A stretch of 20,339 bases of DNA from Zygnema cylindricum (taxonomy: Eukaryota; Streptophyta; Zygnematophyceae; Zygnematales; Zygnemataceae), in assembly GCA_037447655.1 (NCBI GenBank), contig JBBHKE010000301.1:1-20339 (forward strand), given 5' to 3'. Below, one piece after another: positions 1 to 8,787 of this stretch. The first letter of the stretch is position 1, and every line of letters starts with the position of its first letter. The notes beneath the pieces are model-generated. The model had not been told where the DNA came from. It did no database searches and worked only from the letters and a program-made list of their open reading frames with translations. Position numbers and translations under genes: made by a program.

Positions 1-1580
1 TAGAATCGTATCTCTGCGCGTGAATAGAAACCTGACGCATCACCAGCAGCAAGATTGCGGGCTGAATGGAAAATTTTACATTCGTAAAAAAGGACGAAGG
101 GAAAGTAAGGGTACTTTCGCATGTAACCGAAACTTAGTCTTGTTACTTTGTTTTTTAGCGAAGATTCTACGTACAACTTTCAGAGCATTCGGATGTAAAC
201 GCAAATAACTTGTTACTTAAAAAAGTGACTTACGTAGACATGTAAGAAACAATGTGACAGATGAAGTGGTACACAAAATGAAGCGAAACTTCCACTCAGC
301 TTCAATTTGAGGCGTCTCTCCGCACGCTGTACAGTTTTTGTGACTTCATAATTCCCGTACGCCACATTGTCGACGTGTCGAAACCCTAAAATACCTTTCA
401 CTGTCGCACAAAAATGCGGTTTACTACGTCGTATGTGTGAAGACACGTGTGTTTGAGAGAGGGGTTTTACGACAACCCTTGTACGGAAATCATCGCACGG
501 AAAACAGTACGCTCAGGCTGAAAACGTGCAGTGTTTTTTTTTGGTACTCGGCGCATAAAAAATGAAAAAACTTCCGACACGTGCGACAGCATGTGTCTAT
601 TCGCTCACCTTATTGTACTATATTTAAAATCACCTCGCAATGTGATTTGATGTAAAGTTTGAACATGTGTTGGAAGGACGCGAAAATGGGTCGAAATGCG
701 GCAGACGACAAATTGCATTGCGCTAGATGACAAACTACTGTACATGTAAAGTTTCAAGGTAACGCAACTTGTACGGTGGTAATTTTAATTTTTTGGTACG
801 GCTGAGGATTTTTTTTGTTTTTTTCGAAGTTATGACGGAAACGACAGAAAATAACTGTAACTTTAGCACATACGAAAGTACCCTTAGTTTTGACAGGTGT
901 ACGAGTTTCGGTATTTAGTGATCGCGATATCGATTCTAAAAGAGACAAGGTAAGGGTTTTCGTTTTATTTTCCTAATGGTGTGGCTTGAATTGGTGAACA
1001 CTATCGCTAAAAGACTATTTGTCCTTTCCTGTTTTTTTTGTGTCACATTTTCGTAGCCGTTGCATGCCCAACAAAAACGTCCGTGCCGTCCAATGTACGA
1101 ACAGTCAATCCGAACATATACAAACATGTGCATATATGTACGAACACCATATCTGTTCTACACACAATACCATTTGTCAATGCACACGTTTAACTATTTG
1201 CCTTGCACTCTTAAATTTCGTTGTGTCGGTTGTCATGTACTGTAGTCCTCGCGCCTGTTACGTCGCATATAGACTATATCCATAGTTGTGATCTTTAGTT
1301 GGGCGTAGTTTGAGGCTTTAGCGGCTAGGTTAGTTTGTAGTGTTTCATTAGTTTGGTTTTGTTGTACTTTCTTTCTTTCCTTTTAGGCTTTTCATGCATT
1401 TTTGATGTGTTTTTAGTCCTTCAGGATTTTGGTCTTTAACCTTTGTTGGTCATCAATACTTTTTAGTGACAATCATGTTTTGTACTTTGATGGCATTACC
1501 ATCGCGTTATTGGAAATAAAATATTTTTTCTTACGGTGCCTTGTCTTCGCGTCTCTTACGTGCCTTGTCTGTACTCAAAC
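1..1580. other. Non-coding stretch with one weak inverted repeat
   Basis: I see no credible gene on either strand. Open frames are under 90 codons, overlap in several frames and show no recognisable domain. The only structure I can support is an inverted pair, 106-124 and 868-886, which is complementary over 19 bases with one mismatch; the match does not extend clearly inward or outward, and no target duplication flanks it. The part from about 1340 to 1540 is T-rich and ends near an AATAAA-like run at about 1516, but no upstream coding region supports calling it a 3' end. Confidence 0.5.
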
Positions 1581-1670
1581 GATAATATTAAAAAGCGGTC
1601 AGCCGTGGATCTTCTATTGAAACGGGATAATATTAAAAAGCGGTCAGCCGTGGATCTTCTATTGAAACGG
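1581..1670. repeat. Perfect 45-bp direct tandem duplication
   Basis: Bases 1581-1625 and 1626-1670 are identical, giving two adjacent 45-bp copies with no spacer. The unit includes GGTCAGCCGTGGATCTTC. The copies have no differences, so the duplication is recent compared with the decayed elements nearby. It creates short overlapping open frames on both strands that I do not regard as genes. Confidence 0.95.
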
Positions 1671-1848
1671 TCAAATCTTGAAATCCCGCGCGGGGAACAA
1701 CTTTTAGACACTCTAAGCGAAGGATCACGAAAGCAACGGTTAGGATCCCGATTTCCGCGCGCGGTTCTTCTGACCGTTCGCAAGTAGACCTTGTGGCCAG
1801 GATGCATATGGATACATGACAATATGACATGCATCAAGTCTGTACAGT

Positions 1849-2048
1849 ACACCGCCAATCGTTATTAGCGTTGTGAACGCTAATTCCGTCCCGCTTTTTT
1901 TTTATTATTATCAAATAGAATTGTCCACACTATTTAAAAAAACCCTAGACGATTTCTTCGAAAATTTTCAAATTCCCAATTAGCATAAACCACGCTAATT
2001 ATTCGTATACGCTAAAAAAGCTTACATGCTAATAACGATTGGCGGTGT
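1849..2048. mobile_element. MITE-like element with 23-bp terminal inverted repeats
   Basis: The 200-bp segment is bounded by inverted repeats at 1849-1871 and 2026-2048 that match in 22 of 23 positions; the ends begin ACACCGCC and finish GGCGGTGT. Both sides are flanked by CAGT (1845-1848 and 2049-2052), a possible 4-bp target duplication. The interior is AT-rich, contains no protein signal and carries nested stems, for example TTAGCGTT-GTG-AACGCTAA near 1864-1882. Small size, TIRs and lack of coding capacity fit a non-autonomous DNA transposon. The superfamily is unclear because a CAGT duplication is not diagnostic. Confidence 0.8.
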
Positions 2049-2052
2049 CAGT

Positions 2053-2190
2053 ACACCACGAATCGTAATTAGAGTAAATTACTCTAATTCGGTCGCTCGA
2101 AATTTCGACTCTATGACATCAAATAGAGTAAATGATTCTAATTTTTTCATTATTCTAATTTAGGTGAGTTTAATTAGCGTAACAGACTTG
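2053..2190. mobile_element. Fragment related to the preceding MITE-like element
   Basis: Starting right after the second CAGT, this stretch follows the same plan as the left end of the 1849-2048 element: ACACC, then AATCGT, then ATTAG, a short stem and CTAATTC-GTC. Its stem is a near-perfect palindrome (2067-2077 pairs with 2079-2089, one-base loop), and a second palindrome TCGAAATTTCGA lies at 2097-2108. No matching right-hand terminus is visible before about 2250, so it is probably truncated. The right boundary given is approximate. Confidence 0.5.
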
Positions 2191-2458
2191 CCAACTGTCC
2201 TTTAGATTTGATGCATGTAGGTTTTTTAGGTCAGCTGCAAAAGTGAGTAGTGATGCTTGTTTCTGAATTTTCCATAAATTTTATAAGGCTTTGCATGAAT
2301 ATTACATAGTTTTAATACGATTTTTTTTTTTGTTTTTTTTTTGTTTCTGTTTATATTTTCTCTGCAACATTGTTTATATTTTCTCAGCAACATTCTCAGC
2401 AACAGGCAGCAATTTTGGGCGAAAACAAACCGACGGAAAACAAAATGGCAACCAAGGG
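2191..2458. other. T-rich spacer, no gene seen
   Basis: This AT-rich stretch contains long T runs near 2320-2345 and a short local repetition of TATTTTCTC and CAGCAACA at 2355-2410. An open frame starting at 2291 passes through it, but its first half is only a translated T-run (mostly F, L and C). Confidence 0.5.
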
Positions 2459-2542
2459 TTAGTTGAGATTGTACATTTTTTAGTTGAAATAATACGTTTT
2501 TTAGTTGAAGTTCAACAGTTGTTAGTTGAAATTGTACATTCT
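2459..2542 (+). repeat. 21-bp x4 tandem repeat encoding a heptapeptide repeat
   Basis: Four adjacent 21-bp units start at 2459, 2480, 2501 and 2522, each beginning TTAGTTGA. Because 21 is a multiple of three, the open frame 2291-2551 reads a seven-residue repeat: LVEIVHF, LVEIIRF, LVEVQQL, LVEIVHS. The spacing of hydrophobic residues would suit an amphipathic helix. However, the frame is only 86 codons and begins in low-complexity sequence, and I see no promoter or homologous domain. I support the DNA repeat, not a proven gene. Confidence 0.85.
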
Positions 2543-2773
2543 TTAGGTTAGCTGAAATTGCTCAAGGTACAGCTGTCAAAAAAGAGTTATTTGACAGCTA
2601 AGTAAACAAAATAGATAAATGTTTAAACGTTTAAGTTTCTATAAAGCTCAAAATAAAACTCAAAATACAGCTGTAAAAAGTGGAACTTAACGCATTTGTC
2701 GAGTTTTCTGATTTTTTATTTGTTCATTGTTTATTGTTTCCTGTTTTTTGTTTGATTATTATCTCAGATTCAG
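2543..2773. other. AT-rich spacer or intron-like sequence before a zinc-knuckle exon
   Basis: No gene is visible. The right-hand end is T-rich and finishes in TTATCTCAG and ATTCAG, a plausible polypyrimidine tract and splice acceptor for the segment that follows. The alternative acceptor positions are 2767 and 2773. Confidence 0.4.
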
Positions 2774-2877
2774 GCTAATGGAGGTGGCCAATATTTTTCT
2801 GAAATTTGTTCAGCCAAACCTTGTCGCGGTTGTGGCATTCCGGGCCATATCAAGCGTGACGTGACGGTCCAACCGGG
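2774..2877 (+). pseudogene. Exon-like zinc-knuckle segment 1
   Basis: In frame from 2774 the segment reads an Asn-Gly-Gly-Gly start and then a CCHC-type zinc-knuckle core, CRGCGIPGHIKRD (codons 2822-2860). The pattern is C-x2-C-x4-H-x4-, but the fourth ligand is Val (GTG, 2861-2863) where Cys is expected. A splice acceptor precedes it (CAG at 2771-2773) and a strong donor GTAAGT starts at 2878; read through without splicing, a stop follows at once. CCHC knuckles bind single-stranded nucleic acid, and tandem knuckle proteins of the CNBP or ZCCHC kind are common in eukaryotes. The missing ligand and the lack of other exons suggest a decayed gene fragment. A retroelement gag knuckle is an alternative, but the flanking splice signals argue against it. 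Confidence 0.5.
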
Positions 2878-3413
2878 GTAAGTCACCTTCTCGGAGGTGT
2901 CCAGCAATTCAAATTTTGAAACTGTTTAAATGGGCCATGCTCCCTTCTAGTTTTTCCGCATGGACATGTGATGTTTTTTTTATCTGTCCTGGACGGATGG
3001 ACCGAATTCTGAATGAATAAAACGCCTCATTATAAGTTAATTCGGACAACTGGAAGTTTCATTCCCGGACATCTATAGCTTTGCCATCTATAGCATAAGT
3101 AGGATTACTCCTCTTATTTGAGTGTGTGATGTAATGATGTTTGATTATATTCATTTTTAATTCAGTGGATACTAGACTGTGAATCGCTATTATCGTGAAT
3201 AACACTAATTCAGTGCATGTTTTTTTCTTTTAGACACAGCATAAAATAGTGTGAATAGTACTGCTGGTTTTTTCTTAGTGCTAATTTGTTAGACAGTTCA
3301 ATATCATCCACGTTGAATAGTATGTAAATTATAATTAATAACACGAACAAATCTCACGCTCAGTATGATTCTTAATTATAATAGAAATTCACGGTGTACT
3401 GGTGGATATTCAG
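2878..3413 (+). other. Intron-like sequence between two zinc-knuckle exons
   Basis: The stretch begins GTAAGT and ends ATATTCAG, as expected for a spliceosomal intron of about 536 bases. The interior is AT-rich and has no open frame of note. It also contains another acceptor-like tract, TTTTTTTCTTTTAG near 3219-3232, that is not followed by recognisable coding sequence. Confidence 0.4.
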
Positions 3414-3506
3414 AATGGTGGTAACGTGGATGAAAAAGCTTGCCATCGATGGGGCCAATGGGGACATCTGAAGACAGATTGTCCTCAGGGAGGACCTTCT
3501 AAGAGA
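3414..3506 (+). pseudogene. Exon-like zinc-knuckle segment 2
   Basis: The segment is 93 bases, exactly 31 codons, opening with Asn-Gly-Gly like the upstream segment. It contains CHRWGQWGHLKTDC (codons 3441-3482), a CCHC knuckle whose second Cys has become Trp (TGG at 3450-3452), a change of one base. It is preceded by ATATTCAG and followed by the donor GTAAGC from 3507. Both ends fall in phase 0, so it could be added or skipped without changing frame. Together with the segment at 2774-2877 it suggests a gene built of one knuckle per exon. The lost ligand indicates decay or a non-canonical finger. No further knuckle exon is visible to the right. Confidence 0.5.
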
Positions 3507-4006
3507 GTAAGCTTTTTTTTTATCTTTCTTTTCTGAAATTGGTGTTACTTGCACAGTAATTAAAGTATCCTTACAAAAACCTGAATGGTTTCGTTCACTA
3601 TTTTTTAGTACGACTACTGTGATTTCTTGCCAAGTCGCCAGTAATCTTGTATATATCATTTTTCTATACGAGTTAAAAAGATTCCTAGTGACAATCGTAG
3701 TGATGCTTTATTTCCAATCACTTATTATCTGTTGCCAATATCAGTTTTTATAATTGCTAAATGTTTAACTGTTGTAGTATGGGGGATAGAAGCTAGTATT
3801 GACACCATTCTAATACATCTGCTTAAGGAATCAAGTAATTGTCCGCTCTGCACAATAACTTAAGAATTACCCACAATTAAAAATACTGCACAGTAACTTA
3901 GTTACAAACTGTAATTGAATATATGCTTCGTTTGGCACAATAAAATTATTACCCAAGACCCACAGGTACAACTCAGACCACATTTACTTCTCACCTTCTT
4001 TACCAC
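3507..4006. other. AT-rich non-coding stretch
   Basis: I find no gene, RNA or clear repeat here. It may be further intronic or 3' sequence of the decayed zinc-knuckle gene, since it directly follows a donor site, but no later exon can be identified. Confidence 0.4.
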
Positions 4007-4125
4007 ACACCTTATTTACCTTACACCTTATATACCTCACACCTTATATACCTCACACCTTATTTACCTCACACCTTATATACCTCACACCTTATTTACT
4101 TCGCACCTTATTTACCTCACACCTT
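4007..4125. repeat. 16-bp minisatellite, seven full copies
   Basis: Seven adjacent units of the form ACACCTTATWTACCTC start at 4007, 4023, 4039, 4055, 4071, 4087 and 4103, with a partial eighth. Units differ mainly by A or T at one position. Because 16 is not a multiple of three, the open frame across it reads changing low-complexity peptide and is not a gene. Confidence 0.95.
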
Positions 4126-4129
4126 TAAT

Positions 4130-4805
4130 CATACATTCTCATCATCGTCTTCATCATCATCATCATCATCATCATCATTCATCATCTTCATGTGGTCTTC
4201 ATTGGTCGTGTAGTCATGAGCGGTGATGTCGTCATGGGTGGTCGTGGTGTCATGATTGGTCGTATCGTCATGAGAGGTCATGTCCGTCATGAGGTGTTGT
4301 GTCGTCATGTTTGGTCATGTGGTCATGAGTTGTCATCCTCATCGTTATGCATCGTCATCATGCATCATCATCATGCATCGTCTTGCATCATCTTGCATCA
4401 TCATCGCGCATCATCCTCATACATCCTTATGCATCCTCATGCATCCTCATACATCCTCATGCATGCTCGTGCATCCTGAGGCATCCTCATGCATCTCATG
4501 CTTCATCTTGCATCAATTTGCATCATCAACATGCGTCACCATCATCATCATCATGCATCATCGTCGTGTATAGTTATCATGTATGTTCATGCATCCTCAT
4601 GCATCAACATGCATCAACTTGTATCATCACGCACCATTAACATCATCATGTATTATCTCATGCATCATCAGTACGCCACCATTATGCATTTTCGTTATTC
4701 ATCATCATCATGCACCACCATCATTGCATCATCATTTAGACCATAATCATTGCACTATCATCATTACACCATCATCGTGCACTATCATTATGCACCATGA
4801 TATTG
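4130..4805. repeat. CAT-rich composite repeat (copy A)
   Basis: The block starts with a (CAT)n run at about 4140-4190. A semi-unique module rich in GTCATG and GGTCGT follows (4190-4340), then arrays of CATCATGCATC and CCTCATGCAT. From about 4190 to 4743 it is very similar, in the same orientation, to 13170-13676, including the semi-unique module, so it is a dispersed copy of the composite repeat at 12351-14482. Several His/Ser-rich frames overlap here and are by-products of the repeat. Confidence 0.9.
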
Positions 4806-4822
4806 ATCAAAACTAACAATAA

Positions 4823-4979
4823 TAATACCTGTTAATACTGTTGAGCTTTGAAATCTTTAGTTTAGTAAATAGAGCTATAAGAGGAGACTGAGGACTTAGA
4901 ATATTTTGTGTCTAGGTCAAATGTAATACTTACCTTTGATAGTGTGACAGTAGCAGATAGACAGTAGAGTGTACTGTAC
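4823..4979 (+). repeat. 157-bp tandem duplication of the LTR start
   Basis: Bases 4823-4979 are repeated, with small differences, from 4980 onward. Each copy has 16 bases of flank (TAATACYTGTTAATAC) followed by the first part of the LTR beginning TGTTGAG (4839 and 4996). Since the flank is copied too, the duplication probably arose after the element inserted. Confidence 0.85.
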
Positions 4980-4995
4980 TAATACTTGTTAATAC

Positions 4996-6253
4996 TGTTG
5001 AGATTTGAAATCTTTAGTTTAGTAAATAGAGCTATGAGAGGAGACTGAGGACTTAGAATATTTTGTATCTAGGCCAGATGTAATACTTACCTTTGATAGT
5101 GTGACAGTAGCAAATAGGCAGTAGAGTGAATTGTACTTGTACTGTAATGTACTGTACTTCAAGGACACGCGGACACGCGTCGACAGTTGAAGATGATGCA
5201 CGTATTCCGGAGTGGCGACCGACACCCACAAACGCGTGTCACAAATCATACGGGTAGGTTCAGTGAATCGGTTGGATGAAGACTAAGCCGAACATCCGGG
5301 AGAGAATTGTGAGAGATTGAAAGTAGGTCGTCGATACGAACCAATTCGACGGACGCGATTAAAGTGGGGACCACCATGACTTAGTGCGCCGTACGCATTC
5401 AGGATGTTCGTACCACTGATCAACATTTATCTAGACGTTTGTGATTAATACCGACTAAGCATCGACAACATTAATTGTACGGACGTTATTTGTAAATACC
5501 TGGAAAACAAATGGTTGGCGTTTAGTGCATTATAAATTAGTGTTACACTGTTGATTTAGCGGTAGGAAAGAATTAGGATTTTGGAAGTACTCACGGTACG
5601 TGACATACAGGTTGTATCTTTGTCGTAAGTCAAAATAGTATTGCTGAGTACTCACCCGGAATTAGTGTGACCAGTGGATACTCACTTTGATTTTGAATCA
5701 TCCAGTTTGGGATTATGATATTTTAAGGGCAGTTTTTGGGAAACTTCGAGACGTCATATCTTATGGTTTACTGGGTATGGTTGGCGTTTAGTGCATAAAA
5801 AATTAGTGTTACACTGTTCATTTAGCGGCAGGTAATAATTAGGATTTTGGAAGTACTCACGGTACAGTGACGTACACAGGTTGTATACTTTGTCGTAAGT
5901 CAGGATAGTACTGTAGTACATCCACCTGTATTAGTGTGACCAATAGATACTCACTCCGAGTATATAGTTTAGGACTTAGCCAATTTTGAATCATCCAATT
6001 TTGGGATTATGATATTTTAAAGGCAGTTTTTGTGAAACTTCCAAACGTCATATCTTATTGTTTACTGGGTCATTTGGGTTGTGATTTTGGGATTTGTCAG
6101 TTTACTGTGTATCACTGTGGCAAAGTTGAGGCATATTGGCCTTTTGGGTCATATTTTGTGGCAAATTTGAGGCATATTGGCCTTTTGAGTCATATTTTGT
6201 GTTTGCTGTAAATTGGCTGTTGAGTAGGTGTTTGATTGTTTTAGCTGTTTTTC
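4996..6253 (+). repeat. Left LTR plus leader of the copia element
   Basis: This is the left copy of the long direct repeat. It contains an internal imperfect duplication (5511-5776 and 5777-6070, both opening ATGGTTGGCGTTTAGTGCAT) that the right copy lacks. A TATATAG motif at 5961-5967, aligned with one at 11209-11215 in the right copy, is a candidate promoter TATA box. The exact boundary between LTR and leader is unresolved; it probably lies between about 6000 and 6240. A further 41-bp duplication lies in the leader at 6117-6198. Confidence 0.75.
6117..6198. repeat. 41-bp tandem duplication in the leader
   Basis: Bases 6117-6157 and 6158-6198 are adjacent copies with two differences, both containing GAGGCATATTGGCCTTTTG. 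The right-hand direct repeat has only one copy (near 11374), so this duplication postdates the separation of the two. Confidence 0.9.
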
Positions 6254-7126
6254 ATGTCTACTTCCACAACTACTGCTGGTTCTCCTCTTACAACGGTGGT
6301 TGTAGAACAACAGGTTATGTGCCTTTGGTGAAGAATTCCTATCTTCAATGGCCAAAAGTATGTGTATTGGGCGGCAATGGTTGAATCTTTGTTTGAAACT
6401 GCTGATTTATTGGGGGCCTTGGATGGCTCCCTTGATGAAACAAATTCGAGTTGGGCGAAAAAGAATTCAATGGCAAGGAACAATCTCATTCTTTGTATTT
6501 CAAAAAAATCTGGTCATGTCTCGCCTGAAAATGAAGAAGGCGAGAGAGATTTGGACATCACTAAAAATTGCTTTTGAAAAAGCGAATGTCCAATAAGAGC
6601 TCTTGGTGGCTGGAAAAATTTGGGGGCAAAAATACTCAAGGGGAACTATGGTCGAGTATTGTGACAATTTTCGTGCACTTATTGATGCACATTCCTCTGC
6701 TAATGGCCATTTCCTGAGTTTCACCAGGCAACTCTGCTTATTAGAGGTCTTCTTAGTAGCTTGAAAGGTGAGGTCTTCTTAGTAGCTTGAAAGGTGTGTC
6801 TGCTCAGTTAAATAGTCATGATAAGGCTAGCTGGTCATTTCACTTAGCGTATAATCTTATATTGGAAGAAGAGTCTAATACTAAACTCCTTGAAAGAGAA
6901 GTCAAAGTTGAGGCGTTTGCAACAGACTTTGACGAAAAAAAAAAGTTTAATCAGAATAGCAATCAGGTTAACCAGAATCAAAATCAGTTTAACCAGAGGC
7001 CGCATAGACAATCTTCTACAACTTGTTTTTATTGCTCTGAGAAGGGACATGGTTTTTATTGCTCTGAAAAAGGACATGGATATAGGTACTGTCCTAAACT
7101 GAAAAAGGCAAATAAAACAAGTTTAT
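6254..7126 (+). pseudogene. gag: copia gag, broken
   Basis: Gag would form the particle that packages element RNA. The likely start is the ATG at 6254 (MSTSTTTAGSP), with a premature stop at 6329-6331. The same frame continues with RIPIFNGQKYVYW and VESLFETADLLGALDGSLDE, the usual copia gag N-terminal region, up to 6577. Frame changes follow around 6590-6600, then YCDNFRALIDAHSSANGH, then a perfect 26-bp tandem duplication (6745-6796) that shifts frame again. The C-terminal part (6787-7126) has an Asn/Gln-rich stretch and a CCHC zinc knuckle, CFYCSEKGHG, of which nine residues are duplicated by a 27-bp repeat (7026-7079) before YRYC completes the last ligand. It is not functional as it stands. 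Confidence 0.85.
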
Positions 7127-7686
7127 AAGGCAAATAAAACAAGTTTATACAGGCCAGGGTGGCAACAAAGCCAAAAACACATAGGCTTTTCGGGGAATCT
7201 TACCTGTGGAAATGCTCTTTTTTCAGCTGATGCAGATGAGTCTTTGAGCTTCACTGACCAAGAGGAGGCGCATTTATTTGCTATGGCGGCAGCCATGGTG
7301 GGTCCAAAGGATGCAGGATGGATCATGGACACGGGAGCATCGGCCTACCTGTGCTGGAACAAGGCAACTTTTACAAATTTGCAGCAGACATCTCCAAAAA
7401 GTATCTACTATGCTTCTGGCATGAGTGCTCAAACTTCAGCTCAGGGTGATGTATCTTTGATGGTAGATGCGGGGGGAAAGTTAGTAGAAAGAACTCTCCA
7501 CAATGTTTTGTATGTTCCAGACTTTACGAAGAATTTTTTTTCTACTTCCTTATTGGAGAGCAAATGCTTTGAGGTCATTCTGAAAGATAGTAGACAGGTT
7601 GTTAGCAAGAAAATGAAAGTAGCAGAAACATGAAATAGGGATGTTAGCAAAATGTACCAGATGGACATGGCTTAATATAAAAAAAA
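7127..7686 (+). pseudogene. pro: copia protease region
   Basis: A 22-bp perfect duplication (7105-7148) containing a stop separates this from gag. The frame 7244-7633 carries the aspartic protease signature GWIMDTGASAYLC, with the catalytic Asp codon at 7328-7330, and the downstream VLYVPDFTKNF motif typical of copia protease. The enzyme would cut the Gag-Pol polyprotein. The catalytic triplet DTG is intact, but the frame ends at a TGA at 7631-7633 before the next domain, so no polyprotein could be made. Confidence 0.85.
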
Positions 7687-8787
7687 TGATATTCTCTACT
7701 CTAGTGTCCAATCTGATAATGAGTTGTGGCATAAAAGATTAGGACATATGAATTATGATAGTCTAAAGAAAATGGTGATTTCAAGAAAAGTTGATGGAGT
7801 TTCTCTCACATCTCATCCAATATAATCATGTGATGGTTGTTCACTTGGCAAGATCCACAGATTGCCATTTCCACAGGAAACAAACCACAGATCAAAAAAA
7901 GTTTTGCAGCTAATCCAATTGATATTCTCGGTCTTTCACAAGTGGCTTCGGCTAGAGGCGTTCACTATATGGTTACATTCACAAATGGCTACTCGAGGTA
8001 CATTAAAGTTTACTTCATGCAGCATAAAAGTGAAGTGTTTACTCACTTCAAACACTACTAAGCATGGGCGGAAAAGCTTCAGGAAGTTCCAATCTTGGCA
8101 CTGAGATCGTACAGTAGGGAAAAATACACATCAAAAGAATTCGAAGAATTTCTCTTTCAGGAAGGTATCAATCACATTCTTATAGTTCTATATACACCTG
8201 AACAAAATGGTTTTTCTGAAAGATTAAATAAGACAGTGACAAAGAGTGCTCGGTCCATGCTTGCAGATAAAGGGAGAGATTTCAAATTTTGGGCTGAAAC
8301 ACTTAACTGTGTCGTTTATATTAAAAACAGAATTGCTTCTAGATCTTTTAGCACTACACCTTATGAGTTTTGGACGAGAGAAAAACCTAATGTTAGTCAC
8401 TTTAAGATCTTTGGCAGCAAGTGTTTTATGCTAGATACTTCACAGGATAGATGGAAAATAGATGCAAAGGGCTTACCTGGGATTTTCATGGGGTATGATG
8501 ATAATTCAAAAGTGTATAGAGTTTTTGTATTTGAGAAATAGAAAGTGATAATCTCTAGGAATATCCAAATTAAAGATGAACAGGATTCGGTTTACTTATT
8601 TAAAGTGCTAGATCAACCGGCAAAGGAAAAACTTGAATATGTCATTTTTCACCATGCACAGCGAGTTTACTTTCCACCAGCAAGTGGGACACCTCTTCTT
8701 TTAGTCCCCCTGGTAACTTCAAAGGATGCTTCATCACAAGTTCCAACTCAAGCGGAACGAACTGTTACCCAGTCAGAACCAAAATAG
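7687..8787 (+). pseudogene. int: copia integrase, broken, catalytic residue lost
   Basis: The HHCC zinc-binding N-terminus is readable as LWHKRLGHMNYDSL followed by CDGCSLGK, with an in-frame stop between them (7822-7824). The core follows in pieces. IDILG keeps the first catalytic Asp (7921-7923). HKSEVFTHFKHY ends in a stop at 8059-8061. ALRSYSREKYTSKEFEEFL has Tyr (TAC, 8110-8112) where the second catalytic Asp is expected. YTPEQNGFSERLNKT keeps the catalytic Glu (8218-8220). The frame then runs well into the C-terminal region (FWTREKPNVSHFKIFGSKC) to a stop at 8539-8541 and resumes to 8787. Integrase would insert the cDNA; this copy could not. Confidence 0.9.

Noticed and set aside
4007-4743. 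Direct-repeat arrays resembling a CRISPR array
   Set aside because: Units are adjacent without unique spacers, the setting is eukaryotic, and there are no cas-like genes.
6060-6250. A primer-binding site complementary to initiator-Met tRNA
   Set aside because: No TGGTATCAGAG-like sequence is present in the leader of either copia repeat; the nearest strings (GTATCACTGTGGCA) do not match well enough to call.
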